Below are positions 20,160 through 31,861 of a stretch of DNA of 64,000 bases, one piece after another. This stretch comes from Scedosporium boydii (taxonomy: Eukaryota; Ascomycota; Sordariomycetes; Microascales; Microascaceae), in the NCBI GenBank assembly GCA_002221725.1, contig NJFT01000010.1:302828-366827 (forward strand), given 5' to 3'. The notes under the pieces are model-generated. The model was not told where the DNA came from, searched no databases, and worked only from the letters and a program-made list of their open reading frames with translations. The position numbers and the translations under genes are program-made. Numbering within the stretch: position 1 is the first letter of the stretch; every line of letters begins with the position of its first letter.

Positions 20160-23100
20160 ATGCGCCTCTTAGCAATCGATCAGAAGGGCGAGCTCAGCTT
20201 TACCAAAGATCTCGGCGGCAACATCCCCTCATACGCGATACTCTCGCATACATGGAGCACTGACGCTCATGATGAGGTTACCTTCGAAGATATAAAAAAT
20301 GGCACTTGGAAACGCAAGCTGGCCCATGGCAAGATCGAGTTCTGCATAGAGCAAGCAAAGCGTGATGGCCTGAAATACCTTTGGGTCGACACGTGCTGCA
20401 TTGACAGATCGGACCCGGAAGAGCTGCGCGGATCAATCAACTCCATGTTTCAATGGTACTCCGACTCTTCTCAATGCTATGTTTACCTGTCCGATGTTTC
20501 GAAGCCCGCCGGTCAAGCGGGCGACGACCAACGCTGGAAAGCAGCCTTTCAAAGAAGTAGATGGTTTACTCGGGGCTGGACCCTCCAAGAACTTCTTGCC
20601 CCAGGATCGGTTCAGTTCTTCTCACGGGAAGGCCAGCATCTCGGCGACATGGAATCTCTCGGGCAGGCAATTCACGACATTACAAAGATTCCCATCTCGG
20701 CTCTTCAGCAAACAACCGCCCTTGTTCGGTTTGATGTTGAGGAACGATTTGGCTGGGCGGAGAAGCGCCAGACTCTGCATCCGGAAGATTGGGCGTACAG
20801 CCTCCTCGGGCTCTTTGGCGTTTCTATACAGCCCATGTACAATGAGGGGAGGAATAGTGCAGTGAAACGTCTGAAAGAGGCAATCGAAAGTGCCCCAGAA
20901 CGTCGAGGTTTGTCTTTGTTATCTCCTAAAAATCATAACTTGCTAATAAAGGAATAGAATACCTCCGGAAATTCCAAACCTGTCCCTACCAAGATCGTAA
21001 GGATCGAAATTCATTGGCAGCGGAGGGGACATTGGAGTGGTTCACAAACCATTCGCTCTTCCAGCAATGGAATCAGAGCCCGTCAGAACATATTCTCTTG
21101 GTTACTGGCGAACCTGGCAGCGGAAAGTCGGTTCTGGCCAGGCACTTAGTGGATGAAGTATTGCCAAGTACGACAACACGAACAACATGCTATTTTTTCT
21201 TCAAGGAAGATTATGAAGACCAGCGAACTCCAGCAGCTGCACTCTGCTCCATATTGCACCAACTCTTTGATCAATATCCGGCCTCTCTTTCACCAGAAAT
21301 TCTCAAAGATCTCCGAAGTCAACGAGACTTGAACTTCTTTCTCGCATCCTTCTCCGATCTCTGGGCCAAGCTTCTTGAGGCTACGATTAGCTCCAAGACT
21401 AAGAGGGAGGTTGTTTGTGTCCTTGATGGTCTGGATGAATGCGAGGTGGATGGGAGGAATCAGCTGCTAGACGCCATCTCCGAATTCCCACACGCACCGC
21501 TTGTCACCCCGAGCCTGAAATTCCTTCTAACCACTCGGCCTGATGCGGAGATCAAGAGGCGCTTAGAGCATCCAGAACGCGACCTCCCCACGATCCACTT
21601 GGGAGGAGAAAACGTGGAGGCAGGGATTGACACCTATATCAAGGCCGAAGTCAAGGATATCAGTCAAACATTTGAACTTGGCAAAGAGGAGCAGAACGAT
21701 CTTGTTGAGGAGATTACTTCGGTGCCTAAGCGTACCTATCTCTGGGCACACCTCGTCCTCAGCGAGATACGGAATCTCACGCGAACCACGATCCCATCTT
21801 ACAAGGCTCCGAGTACGGTTTCCGAAGCGTACGACAGGATCTTGCTAGAAAGCAAAAATATTTCGCTCACTAAACAACTTCTCCATATCGTCGTCGCAGC
21901 AGCAAGGCCGCTCACTCTGCAGGAGATCGCTCTCGCGTTGGTCATTGGTCCTAAACATCAAAAAATCCGCGACATACCCCAAACGCCGGCGGAAAAAATC
22001 CATGAGCAGATTGAGTCTATCGGTGGAGCTTTTGTAGTCATTTCCGACTCCGAAGTATACTTGATTCATCACACGGCTCGCGAGTTCCTGATCGCCTCGC
22101 TTTCGGGAGCTTCGTCACCGGCTGGTTCTTCCAGCATGACGCCGGGTCCCACAAGTTCCCTCGCTCCAGAGGCGTCACATCGAGTCCTTGCCAAGATCTG
22201 CGTCCAGCGGCTGTCGCTGTCAGACAATTTTGATCTCGGTGATTTTAAGGCTAGCGCACATCCGGGTCAGTATATGTCTAGGCACACATTTCTGCGGTAC
22301 GCCGCGCAGTACTGGCCTAATCACTTTCGCCAAGTAAGCTGGTCCGACCAAGATTGGGAGCTTGGTAGGGCAGTAATCTATTGCCATCCGCATCTTGAAA
22401 CTTCTGTATGGTTTGAGATATACCGAAGATTCGCGACCAAAGAGGTGCCGGGCGATTTTACGCCATTGTTGGTCGCGTCATACTTTGGTCTGGACCAGGT
22501 GATGAAGCATCTTACTCAAAACCCGTTACTAGACGTCAATTACCAGGACAGCAAGTATGGACGATCGGCTCTCTCCTGGGCTGCCATGGGAGGATACGAT
22601 AAAGTGCTGCAGTATCTTCTCCGTGGCGGTATGGTCCGGCGACTGCTTGGCGCCGTCGCAGCTGTCGCCGTGAAGGATGACAGCGGACGTATGCCGCTCC
22701 ATCTAGCTTGCGAGCGAGGCCACAGCGCAGTCGTACGACAGCTTCTCGACGCAGGCGCCGACACCAAAGCAAAGGATAACCTCGAGCGGACGCCCCTTCA
22801 CTACGCCTCCGAGCAAGGGAACGAGACTGTCGTACAGCTGCTTCTCGGCGCGGGCGCCGATCCCAACGCAAAGGATATGTTAAAATCAGCGCCACTTCGG
22901 AACGCTTGCAAGCAGGGCCATGATGCGGTCGTACGGCTGCTTCTCGAGGCAGGGGCCGATCCCAACGAGAAAACTGGCTTGGGCATGACGGCACTTCACT
23001 GGTCTGCCGGACGGCACTCTTCACAACACGTGGCAATAGTAGAGCTGCTCCTCGAGGCCGGCGCCGATGTAAACGCCAGGGACAGTCTATTAGGCTTCAC

Positions 23101-23191
23101 TCCACTTATGGTAGCCTCCAGAGAAGGCCGCAAGTCGGTAGCCGAGCGGCTTCGCTTAGCTTCTCGGGTTCGGCCACAAAGAAGTGGATGA
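20160..23191 (+). CDS. HET-NACHT-ankyrin NLR-type incompatibility protein
   Basis: Exons 20160-20907 and 20952-23191 (44-nt intron, GTTTGT donor) give 995 residues. Domain order: an N-terminal HET effector of the HET-D/HET-E type (IPSYAILSHTW, LKYLWVDTCCIDRSD, FTRGWTLQELLAPGSVQFFS) over residues 1-250; a NACHT NTPase with Walker A GEPGSGKS and Walker B CVLDGLDECE from about residue 270; a winged-helix region with YLIHHTAREFL; and ankyrin repeats over roughly the last 240 residues. Fungal NLRs of this design sense non-self through the repeats and cause cell death through HET. The intron falls exactly between HET and NACHT modules. All key motifs are intact and there is no internal stop, so it looks functional. 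Confidence 0.95.
22679..22977 (+). repeat. Ankyrin repeats in 99-bp units
   Basis: Three adjacent 33-residue units share the ankyrin consensus (GRMPLHLACERGHSAVV, RTPLHYASEQGNETVV, SAPLRNACKQGHDAVV, each followed by LLxAGAD). At DNA level the segment coding for VVxLLLxAGADPNAK is nearly conserved between units. A less regular repeat comes before and two more follow, up to about 23150. Confidence 0.85.
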
Positions 23192-24224
23192 CTTTCAACG
23201 CCTTAATCGGTGATTCATCTGTTTCTCTTGGTAAAGAGAGGGGTGACTTGGGAGGTATTTCATCTCCATAGTTTCAACGTGGCGGATATTCGCACAGAGG
23301 ATGGGCGATTGAGAGTAGTTTTCTAGTATGATGAATTTTTGACTCCCATATCCTTATCCTAGAAGCAAAACTCATGGGCTGCGTTGAACGAAACTGAGCA
23401 AGGGCTACATCCATAGGCAGGTATATGCGAACCCTGTTCTCCGCAATGCCATTTTATCGATGGGGAAACTGGCACATGACGGCAATGGCCGGTTGGAGAT
23501 CCGAGAAGGAAGCTATCTCCAGAACCTTTGGCAGGAGCAGCGATGGTAAGTCTAACTTCACGTCTCTCCGTACTTCATAGGGCTTCGTCGGAGCTGGAGT
23601 AAATATGCCAGCCGAAAAGAGAAGGTGGGAAATAAACCAAATTTCCCTCTTCCAAGGCAGCATCCGCCAAGCTCACGTCGGGAACGCGATCCGTGATTCT
23701 ATCCATCTTCCTGTGCTCCCGTAGGAAATCCCCTTAACACGTGCATCCAAATGTGACGGTTTGATGGGTAAATAACCCGATGAAATGGAGACGAGTCTCT
23801 GGGGAACAAATGAAATGCTACCCAGGATTGGGGGCTGTCCCGTCGAGGGTGGTGCTGTAGCCTGTAGCGTTACATAGGTTCAGCGATCCTTCGAGTCCGC
23901 TTCCCCCCACGTTTTCGAGTGATTGGCGAATTTGAGGATTGCAGGCTGCTCCTTGACTTGACACTTGACAAAAGATCGGATGAAACCCCCAAAATGGGGA
24001 CCGACCGGAGATATCAACGTCATGCAGGTACCAAGAGGCAACAAATTCCCCGTCTCGGGCACGAAGTGGCGATCTTTTTGTTAGTGGCCAGTAAAAGTAC
24101 ATATTTGACCGAGTTTCCATCGTCGTCGCGTCAAATTCTCGATTTTGCGCTTGTCATCCCTCACGGCCGATACTCTCGTCAAAAGTCAAGAGGAAGATCA
24201 ATTAACGCGAGAACAACCAGAAAA
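23192..24224. other. Intergenic, promoter side of the phosphatase-like gene
   Basis: No gene is seen. GGGTAAATAACCCG near 23766 is a short palindrome similar to the motif tract at 4180-4380. Confidence 0.4.
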
Positions 24225-25386
24225 ATGAAGCCATCGTGCATTGTCTCTGCCGCTGTCATTTTGCTCAGCCGCCCTGTAGCTGCAGCGTGGCGCGGAGCGG
24301 GCGACAAGACGATCCAGTACAGCTCTGTTCCCGGCTTCTTTTTGCAAGATGACAACTCGACAGACCCAAGCACTTTTGACTATGTATATTGCCCCTTTAT
24401 AGATTTGCATCACGTTGAATACCCCGTTCCTTTGCTGACTCACTGTCCAGGCGTCCGTCAACTTTGGTCTGATTGACCGTACGTATCCCACCGACAAGCG
24501 ATTCGACCCCGAAGGAACTGCCACTCTGTGGGAGCGATTCGAGTACTATGTCGCCTCGCTGAACTCGGGATGTCGACCCAAGGACAACGTCCGCTACAAG
24601 GTGCTTTTCATGGGCCGTCACGGCGAGGGTTGGCATAACGCAGCCGAGACATTCTATGGCACCCCTGCTTGGAACTGTTACTGGGCCGAGCAGGACGGAA
24701 ACGGCACCGCCGTCTGGGCTGACCCCCTCCTCACTCCGGCAGGCGAGGTTGAAGCGTACAAGGCCAACGCCTACTTCAAGGACCGATACGAGACCCAGAA
24801 CATGCCCTACTTCGAGTCGTACTACTCCAGCCCCCTCAGCCGCTGCACCATCACGGCCAACCTCACCTTTGGCGATATCGACGTTCCCGAGGACAGGCCC
24901 TTCGCCCCCATCGTCAAGGAGGGCTTTCGCGAGGGTATGACGGTCCACACGTGCAACTGGCGCTCCAACAAGACTTACATCGAGGAGATGTTCCCCTGGT
25001 ACAAATTCGAGGACGGCTTCACTGAAGAGGATGAGCTCTGGAAGTCCGACAAGAGCGAGACTAGCGAAGCCCAGGATGCCCGCTCCAAGGCCGTCTTGGA
25101 CGATGTTTTCCGCACCGACGACAAGACTTGGATTAGCATCACCAGCCACTCGGGCCAGATTGCTCGCCTCCTCGCTGCACTCAATCACCGAGCCTTCCGC
25201 CTGTCGACTGGCCAGATTATTCCTGTCCTTGTCAAGGCGAAGCTCGTTGAGCGTAAGCCCGACTCGACCTTTGACGCGTACGAGCCGTACTCGACTTGCG
25301 ATGCGCCGCCTGTGACGAGCATTTCGGGTCAGGGATGTGTCTGTTCGGCTACGAGCTCGGAGCTTCCGACCGCGACCGCGATTTAA
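24225..25386 (+). CDS. Secreted histidine phosphatase (phosphoglycerate mutase-like) superfamily protein
   Basis: Exons 24225-24383 and 24451-25386 (67-nt intron, GTATAT donor) encode 364 residues. The N-terminus is a signal peptide (IVSAAVILLSRPVAAAW). The phosphohistidine-forming RHG motif appears as LFMGRHGEGWHN, and the second catalytic His lies in SITSHSGQIARLL. SPLSRC gives the conserved Arg after a Ser. These fit the histidine phosphatase superfamily (PGAM/acid phosphatase), whose members remove phosphate from varied substrates. Secretion argues against a glycolytic mutase and for an extracellular or vacuolar phosphatase. The C-terminal tail has several Cys and a Ser/Thr-rich end (CVCSATSSELPTATAI). 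The substrate is unknown. Confidence 0.9.
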
Positions 25387-26454
25387 TTAAGAAGAGGTTT
25401 CGATTTCAGACGAGCGCACGGCGCACGCGGTGGATGGGTGATTTAACAAACTAGCATTTTTTTTTGTACATATACATACTTGACCTTTTTATATCCCAGT
25501 TTAAATGATAATGTTTATTCTATTAAATCTCGATTGAGTCTACTTCCGTCCTTGTCCCTGGCGCGAAGAATTTGGCATTCGATGAATAGATAATGACCCT
25601 CCTCCACTCCCCTGCTGGGTAAAACGTCGATGCATCCATCTTGCGCCACCCCCAAGCTCGGCATCCGTCATTCCCGCAACTCCCCAGGCTTCAAGCGGGA
25701 TATTTTGGACAGAGACGGTCTAGCGCCCTCAATGATTGACATGCCGAGGCTCCACAAAAATGGCCTCTCAAGGCGTGTCGGAGGAAGTCAAGAGAAGAGA
25801 AGCTCTGGAAGACCGGCAAGGGAGAGATCCACCGCCCGGAATGGGCATAGCCGGGTTTATGCAGCATGATAAATGGACCAAGACCAGGATAGCTCTGAGG
25901 CCGGGCTCCACAGAAGAGCCTAAGTTTGGCTAAAGATTACGTCGAAGCTTGCAGATCTCAATAGCGATAGGCTGCGGGCGGGGATCGGAGAGTTTTTATT
26001 TTTTTCTGCAATTTTTGGGAGGACTTTTTGGGGGTCAGTCACTTTCTTTCTTTGCTTTTCCTCTTCCTTCTTATTCTCACTGTTTCTCTTTTGTAGACTC
26101 GCACTTTGACCTTAGCTTCGGTGGATCCTGCAACTAGAACCTTGAAGCTGATTATCAGGTTAGGCTCCTGTCTGTTGGGTGTGTGTTTTGTGCTTGATCA
26201 AGGAAGTGAGGCATCGAGCCTCGGTCTGTCTTGTCGTATTGCGTCAGGGCAAAGTTTAATTTTCGAACCCCGTTCGCCAATCGCCACGACGATATTTCCA
26301 AGACACACCCCAGATCCCAATCGTTTAGCTTAGGCAAACGGGGGCACACCAAACCCAGGCACACACCAAACCCAGACAAAGGACATCTGCCCACCTTCAT
26401 CCGAGCGAACAAAGACCGAACAAGACACGAAAGGCTGTTCAAAGTTCACGGACA
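25387..26454. other. Intergenic, 3' flank and Zn2Cys6 promoter
   Basis: The phosphatase-like 3' flank is AT-rich near 25440-25530. A CT-rich leader (about 26035-26095) precedes the regulator gene. No gene is seen. Confidence 0.45.
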
Positions 26455-28894
26455 ATGGACTCGTCGACTCCGCTCATAAGCGGCCCGCAGTCGCCCACGT
26501 CCTCGTCTTCCTCCCGCATAGCGACCGACGGCACCCACGGCTACGATACCGCTGCCGTCGTCCAGCTTCTCAAGACAAAGCGGAAACCGCGGACCACGAA
26601 GTCTTGCTTTCCCTGCCGGTACCGAAAAGTACGATGCGACGGCCGAGTGCCTTGTTCGAGCTGTATCCGCCGCGATCATGCCGCGTTGTGTCGGACGGCG
26701 AACCCTTCTACGGGGCCGAGGTCTGGCGCCCAGATGCCAGAGAAGCGGACGAGTAGCCCGACGTCGTCGATAGAAGAGACGATTGCGCAGTTCGGGTAAG
26801 ATCTCCCCCCCACTCCCTCCCGGCGACTGAATCATTCTCCAGGACTTGGTCTGACACCCTGGAATCTGCAGTGATAATCTCGGTCGCGAAGCTGTTCTGA
26901 GAGGTGGACAGACCGGCCAAGTCCCCGACGTCAACAACATCGTCTCCCGCCTCGAACAAATCGAAGAACGAATATCCGCCCTCAAATCCGACCTCCTCCA
27001 ACACGGCACCACATCCTCCGACGTCGCGCACACCTTCCTCGAGCGCCTCGACCCGCTGAACCAGCACCAGCCCGCAGCAGCTTCTGGTACCACCGACCAG
27101 TTCGGAAGCACATACCTGTCCCCACCCCTCTCGGCCGCCATGTCGGGGAACCACTTTGTTGAGGCGGCGACGGGAGCGACGATTTTCATCGGTGATCGTT
27201 CGGATCCGCCGCTGGCGCTCGGGTGCCAGAAGTTGCCGGCGAGCGGACCGTTGGACGGTATCATGGGCCCAGGGCAGGATCAGTTGACGCCGAAGACGTA
27301 TGCTTTTGCGAATCTTTGGGCGCCGGAGACTTCGTTGGAGGATATTGGGAGAGCCTTGCCGGACGACTCGGATATAATACGGTAAGTCAATGAGTCAAGG
27401 ATAATAATAGTAAAAAAAAAAAAAAAAAAAAAAGAAAACATGTACTCTTGTCCACCGAAACTGACGGACATGAGTAGATACTGGCAGATATACCAGACAT
27501 ACGCCCACCCCTTCTACCCGGTCCTCATAGACCCTGAACACTTCGGCACCCTCCTGTTCTCGTTTCTCGATCACCGGTTATCAGGTGGAGCGGAGAGAGT
27601 ACTACCCGAGGGTACGAGCCCGTCATGGCTCGGACTCCTCTTCAGTGTGATGGCTTGCGGTGCGCAGTTTTCTACGGATCCCATAAAGGAGCGAGATCTC
27701 CGCTCTAAAGTATTCGGTATGGTGTACCCCTACCGGCGTTTCCTACCACCACCAACCCAATCTGATATATGCGGCTCGCTTTGGCTGTCGCTAACATTTT
27801 CTGGGTGAACACAGTCTGTTCGTCATTTCAGTGCTTGAGGATATCCAACTTCTTCACGAGCACCAACTTGGAGCAAATACAGACAATGGCCCTTTTGGGT
27901 CACTGCCTCCGAAATAACCTAGACATGAATAGCTCGTGGATACTCATGGGCATGACCATCCGGCTTGCCCAGTCTATCGGACTCCACGTAGAACCTCCGT
28001 CCCCGTCGACACCTGGTCGCACGAGCTTAGAGTGCCTTCAAAGGCGGCGTCTGTGGTAAGTTAAGGGACCTTTTAATTCAAAAATTACACCCTCCTTTTT
28101 CTTTTTTTTTTCTCAATCTACCGTCCGTCCTCAATCTGACTGGGAATGGAACCAGGTGGATGCTCATTTGGCAAGATACCTTCATCTCACTAACCTACGA
28201 CCGACCGCCGGCGAACACGTACCCGCACGCGACGATACCAGAAGACTACTCCCCAGGAGGCGGGCAGACTTTCGCCAATTGCGTCCTCAGACTCTGCCAA
28301 ATAGCCCTCGACCGCGCCACCGAAGAAGCATCCACCACGCCGAGCGAGGTCAACACGATACGCAACCTCCTCCGGTACAAGCAACGATTCAACGTCATCA
28401 TGGAGGAGGCCCAGCCCTCCCTCGTCGACAAGGCCCAGTGCAAGACGCTGCAGGACCACCTTGAACGATTGGCTCTCCACATACACGTCGGATACCTGAC
28501 TTGTCGCATCCATCGGCTCTGTCTGGAGAGCAACGACCCCGCGGCGGACCAGGTAACGCGCGATTCGTTGGCGTCGGAGTACCTCTCCCACGCGATCCAG
28601 GTGGTGCAGAGCTTTCTTGACATGTACAGGCTGTCGTCCATCGTCTGCCGGTCGTGGGCTTTCGTCCACAATGTTGCAAGTTCATGTATTCCTCTGAGGA
28701 ACCTGACTTCGGTGTCGCCGCAGGTGCTGGAGGAGCTGTCGCAGCAGTTTAGACCGCTGGTCCAGAGGTTAGTTGCTGTGCTTGAGGATGAGGCCAAGCA
28801 GTCGGAGTGGTACGACGCCGATACGAACGTGCGGCAGTATGGGCCGTATTCGCGGGTGGTGAAGGCGCTGAAGCAGACGTATGAGGATATTTGA
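26455..28894 (+). CDS. Zn2Cys6 fungal transcription factor with middle homology region
   Basis: Five exons fit: 26455-26795, 26872-27381, 27478-27716, 27815-28055 and 28156-28894, giving 689 residues. The DNA-binding cluster starts at CFPCRYRKVRCDG with spacing CX2CX6CX5CX2CX8C, preceded by a basic KTKRKPRTTK segment. A short coiled-coil region (NIVSRLEQIEERISALKSD) follows and is likely the dimer interface, so paired CGG half-sites are expected as targets. The later exons carry the fungal-specific middle homology domain (ILMGMTIRLAQSIGLHVE, then TYDRPPA after the last intron). The second intron contains a long A-run near its donor. No cluster of pathway genes directly adjoins it, apart from the P450 gene converging at 29289, so its regulon cannot be read from context. 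Confidence 0.92.
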
Positions 28895-28906
28895 GGAGTT
28901 GGGAGA

Positions 28907-29064
28907 GGGAGTTACAGGCTGGTATAAACAGGATTAATGTTTTAGAGGGCAAAAGAAAAATCATAGGAATATTTTATCTAAAGGGAGTTACGGGCTGGTT
29001 ATGCTGGTATAAACAGGATGATTATTTTAGACGGGAAAAAAAAATCAATAGGCGTATTTTATCT
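28907..29064 (+). repeat. Imperfect tandem duplication, about 75-82 bp units
   Basis: Two copies, 28907-28979 and 28983-29064, both start with GGGAGTTAC and share GGTATAAACAGGAT, TTTTAGA and ATTTTATCT. The second copy has a short insertion (TTATGCT) after GGGCTGG. They lie just after the regulator stop codon, in its presumed 3' UTR. The stretch from 29065 to 29288 holds nothing else that I recognise. Confidence 0.8.
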
Positions 29065-29288
29065 ATTTTCTATCATTTAGGCAAGGCCGGGAGGGCACAT
29101 GAACGGACGATTCTTCACGAAGGGATTGCTTTTGGAATTCTTTATATCCTTGTACATTATAAACAAAAACATTCTATGTCTAGATGTATTTTCTATAGAG
29201 AAACGCTCGGTGCAATTTAATGATATATACAACAATTTTTAAAGTCCTTGTCCCATTCGATTCTTCTGTCTACGTCTCTTGTCGTCAC

Positions 29289-31023
29289 TCACGCCGACTT
29301 GGACGGCCACTGCGTCCGTTTCTTAGCCGTCACGTAAAAGTTGAGCGGGCGAATAAGCTGGAACTCGGGGTCATATTCGATAGCCTCGAGACCCTCCCTC
29401 GCGAACTCGTACCGGTAGACAAGCTCCGACATCAAAATCTTAACCTCGAGCAGGGCAAAATTGAAGCCGATGCAGCCACGAGAACCCGTAGCGAAGGGGA
29501 CGTACGCGCACCGGTGCCTGTTCTTCACCTCCTCGGTATCCCACCTGTCCGGGTCGAAGCGGAAGGGGTCACGCCAGATGTCCGGGTGGGTGTGGATGGC
29601 GTAGAGGGCAGGGACGATGACGGCGTCGGCGGGCAGACGGTAGCCTCCCGGCACGATGACCTCGGTCTTGGTGGTTCGACCGGGCTGGAAGGAGGCGTTG
29701 TGGAGACGTTGGGTTTCCTTGACGAATTTGTCCATGTAGGGGAGGCCGTGCGCAAGCTCGGGAGACCACTCAGTTTCCGGGCCGATTCCGTAGTCGATGA
29801 GCTCTTGGAGGAGCTTATCCTGGATGCCGGGGTAGGTCACGATGCAGTAAATGAGCCACGACATGAGGGCCGATGTGGTGGTGTAGCCGGCGCCGGTGAT
29901 GACGAGCATATTCCCGAGCATGAGTCCCTTGGGGAAGTGCTCTCCTTTTTCGTCCACGGCGTTGACGAGGTAGTCGGCGACGCAGGCGGCTTTGACGGCG
30001 GCCTCGTTGAGGGGGAGGTTCTCGATGCCAGCCTTGGGGGCCCCTTCCATTGCCTCTTCGAGCTGGTGGTAGGTTGTCTTTTGTACCTGCTTCAGGCGCG
30101 CGGAATCGCCAAAGGGGAGGTTGCGATACCACTCCCCGCGAGTTGTAACCTTCTTGTTCAGGGCCAACAGAGTCACAATGTTTGTAACGAGGGAGTGGAT
30201 TGGAGCGTCGACGCTGTTAAAGTGACCAAAGTCCATACCGAGAGCGAAGCGACCGATGGCCTGCGACGCCAGTTTGACCATGAACTGGTACACATTCCAC
30301 GACTCGCCCTTATCGCAGAGCTCATCGAACACGGCGAAAGACTTGCGCCCACACTCCTGCATCAGCGGCGTGTAATGCTTAACAGCCTTGGGACCCATGG
30401 CGGGGGGCAAGAACTTGTGCGCCTGGCGCCAGTTATCCGTCTCCGTGTCGCCGATGAAAATTGCAGTATTGTCTTTAATTCCCCAAAGTGGGTGATTGGG
30501 GGTGATCTTCTTGGTGAAGTAGGCAGACTCGATGAGGGACACCTGGGCGACGTCCGGGTCGTCGGTGAGGTAGGTGGTCTTGCCCATGTTGGTGGTCTTG
30601 ATGACGGGGCCGTACTTGCGGAACAGGCGGTAGTGGTTGCCGAGGTGGTCGGGGAAGACTTCGTAGAAGCTGCCTACCACGGGGAGGCCTTGGGGCCCCT
30701 GCGGCGACTGGACCGCCGAGCCGTTGATGCGCATGTAGACGGGGCTTGGGGCGGCGAGGACATCCTTGATGGTTTCGAGTTGGACGTCGCCTGAGTGGAA
30801 AGTGATGCCTAATGAGGGAGTGTTGTCAATAAAAATGGTACTTGAAATAATTATATTCAACGGCCAAATCAAGGCCAGGTAGAGACATACCAGACGGTTG
30901 CGCGATATGGAATTCTAGAGCAACTGCCCTTTTGAGGTCCTCAAACTTCCAGTTGCTGTCGATGGCAACTGGCCGAGATGTTGTGATGGCATCTCCAAGG
31001 AGGTAAAAGTTCTGCGACGACAT
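29289..31023 (-). CDS. Cytochrome P450 monooxygenase
   Basis: Exons 30891-31023 and 29289-30808 (82-nt intron, GTATGT donor) encode 550 residues, slightly longer than usual. P450 landmarks are clear: the proline-rich hinge around PQGPQGLPVVG, the I-helix oxygen-activation motif AGYTTTS, the K-helix ExxR in VKETQRLH, PERF-like FDPDRWD, and the heme-thiolate loop FATGSRGCIGFN with the axial Cys. The N-terminus lacks an obvious hydrophobic anchor; instead it has about 50 polar residues (MSSQNFYLLGDAITTSRPVA). This is unusual for a microsomal fungal P450 and may indicate a soluble or peripheral form or a further upstream exon. The substrate is unknown. The gene is divergent from a b5/b5-reductase fusion, a possible electron donor. 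Confidence 0.95.
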
Positions 31024-31861
31024 GTTGGCGAATTAGATATAAAGTAACCCAGTCTTTTAAAAAGATGGAAAGAGAAAAGAAGACTGTTGCAGAGATGACT
31101 TGGGAACCAGATCTTCTTCATCTCGAAAGATTGCAAGAAGGCTTGCATTTATATCCAGTTGATCTGACAACTGAACCTCCGAATTTGGCGCGAAAAATGA
31201 TGAAAGCAGTATTGATAATGACAATCACTTTTTTCTTCCTTGCGGCTCTGCCGGGTTCCGGACTCTTTCGGCGGAGCCGTTTCAGCGTATCTTCGAAGAT
31301 AAACCTTCTTTTTTTTCGCTGTCAAATTGGGACCCCGGTCGAATTGACGTGTGCCGTATGCCACATCCCGAGTGGAACTTTAGAAATCTCGCTGATCCAT
31401 CTGTGTTCCGAATCTCGGCCGTGATTCGGGCGAGACACGAAAAGAGGTTGGGGCGGGGAACGGGATTGAAGCTTGATCGGCGCCAACTGCGGATCTGTCA
31501 AAGAGGTTAATTAGTGCCGTGTTAGCTCCGCCGCGTGTGCTTAATTGAACGGATGGAGCGGCGCGGAGGTCGTTCGGGACCGAAGAACTCGGGGTTTTTT
31601 TGCCTTTTTTGCCTTTTTTTTTTCCTTCTTCGAGATGGAATTTTGAAGATCTTGTCTGGACCAGGCGATAAGCTGGATATATAAGGTGCGGCGCTGTTCA
31701 GTTGTTGGCGATGGATGGTTGGGTTTACCTGTCAACCATCTTTTACAAGTTTTCTTCTTCCCCAGTCTCCTCTTGTCCAAATACCCTTCCTGTTATTTAG
31801 TCGTCACTTGTTGATATTTTATTTTGTGCACAACTCTTGATAGCTATCAATCTACCTCACC
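31024..31861. promoter_or_regulatory. Divergent promoter region of P450 and b5-reductase genes, with CGG inverted repeats
   Basis: This 838-bp interval lies between two outward-facing starts. An 11-bp inverted repeat with one mismatch, CGGCTCTGCCG (31243-31253) and CGGCGGAGCCG (31269-31279), sits mid-way. A second CGG/CCG-rich site, CCGAATCTCGGCCG, lies near 31408. Paired CGG elements are the usual targets of Zn2Cys6 dimers. The b5-reductase side ends in a CT-rich leader with a TATATAAGG element near 31676. Confidence 0.55.

Noticed and set aside
24397..25188. A minus-strand open frame of 263 codons
   Set aside because: Antisense to the phosphatase-like gene with low-complexity Val/Gly-rich sequence; a shadow.
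29220..30794. A long plus-strand open frame of 524 codons
   Set aside because: It lies antisense to the P450 and mirrors its codon bias; it has no domain character and no proper start context.
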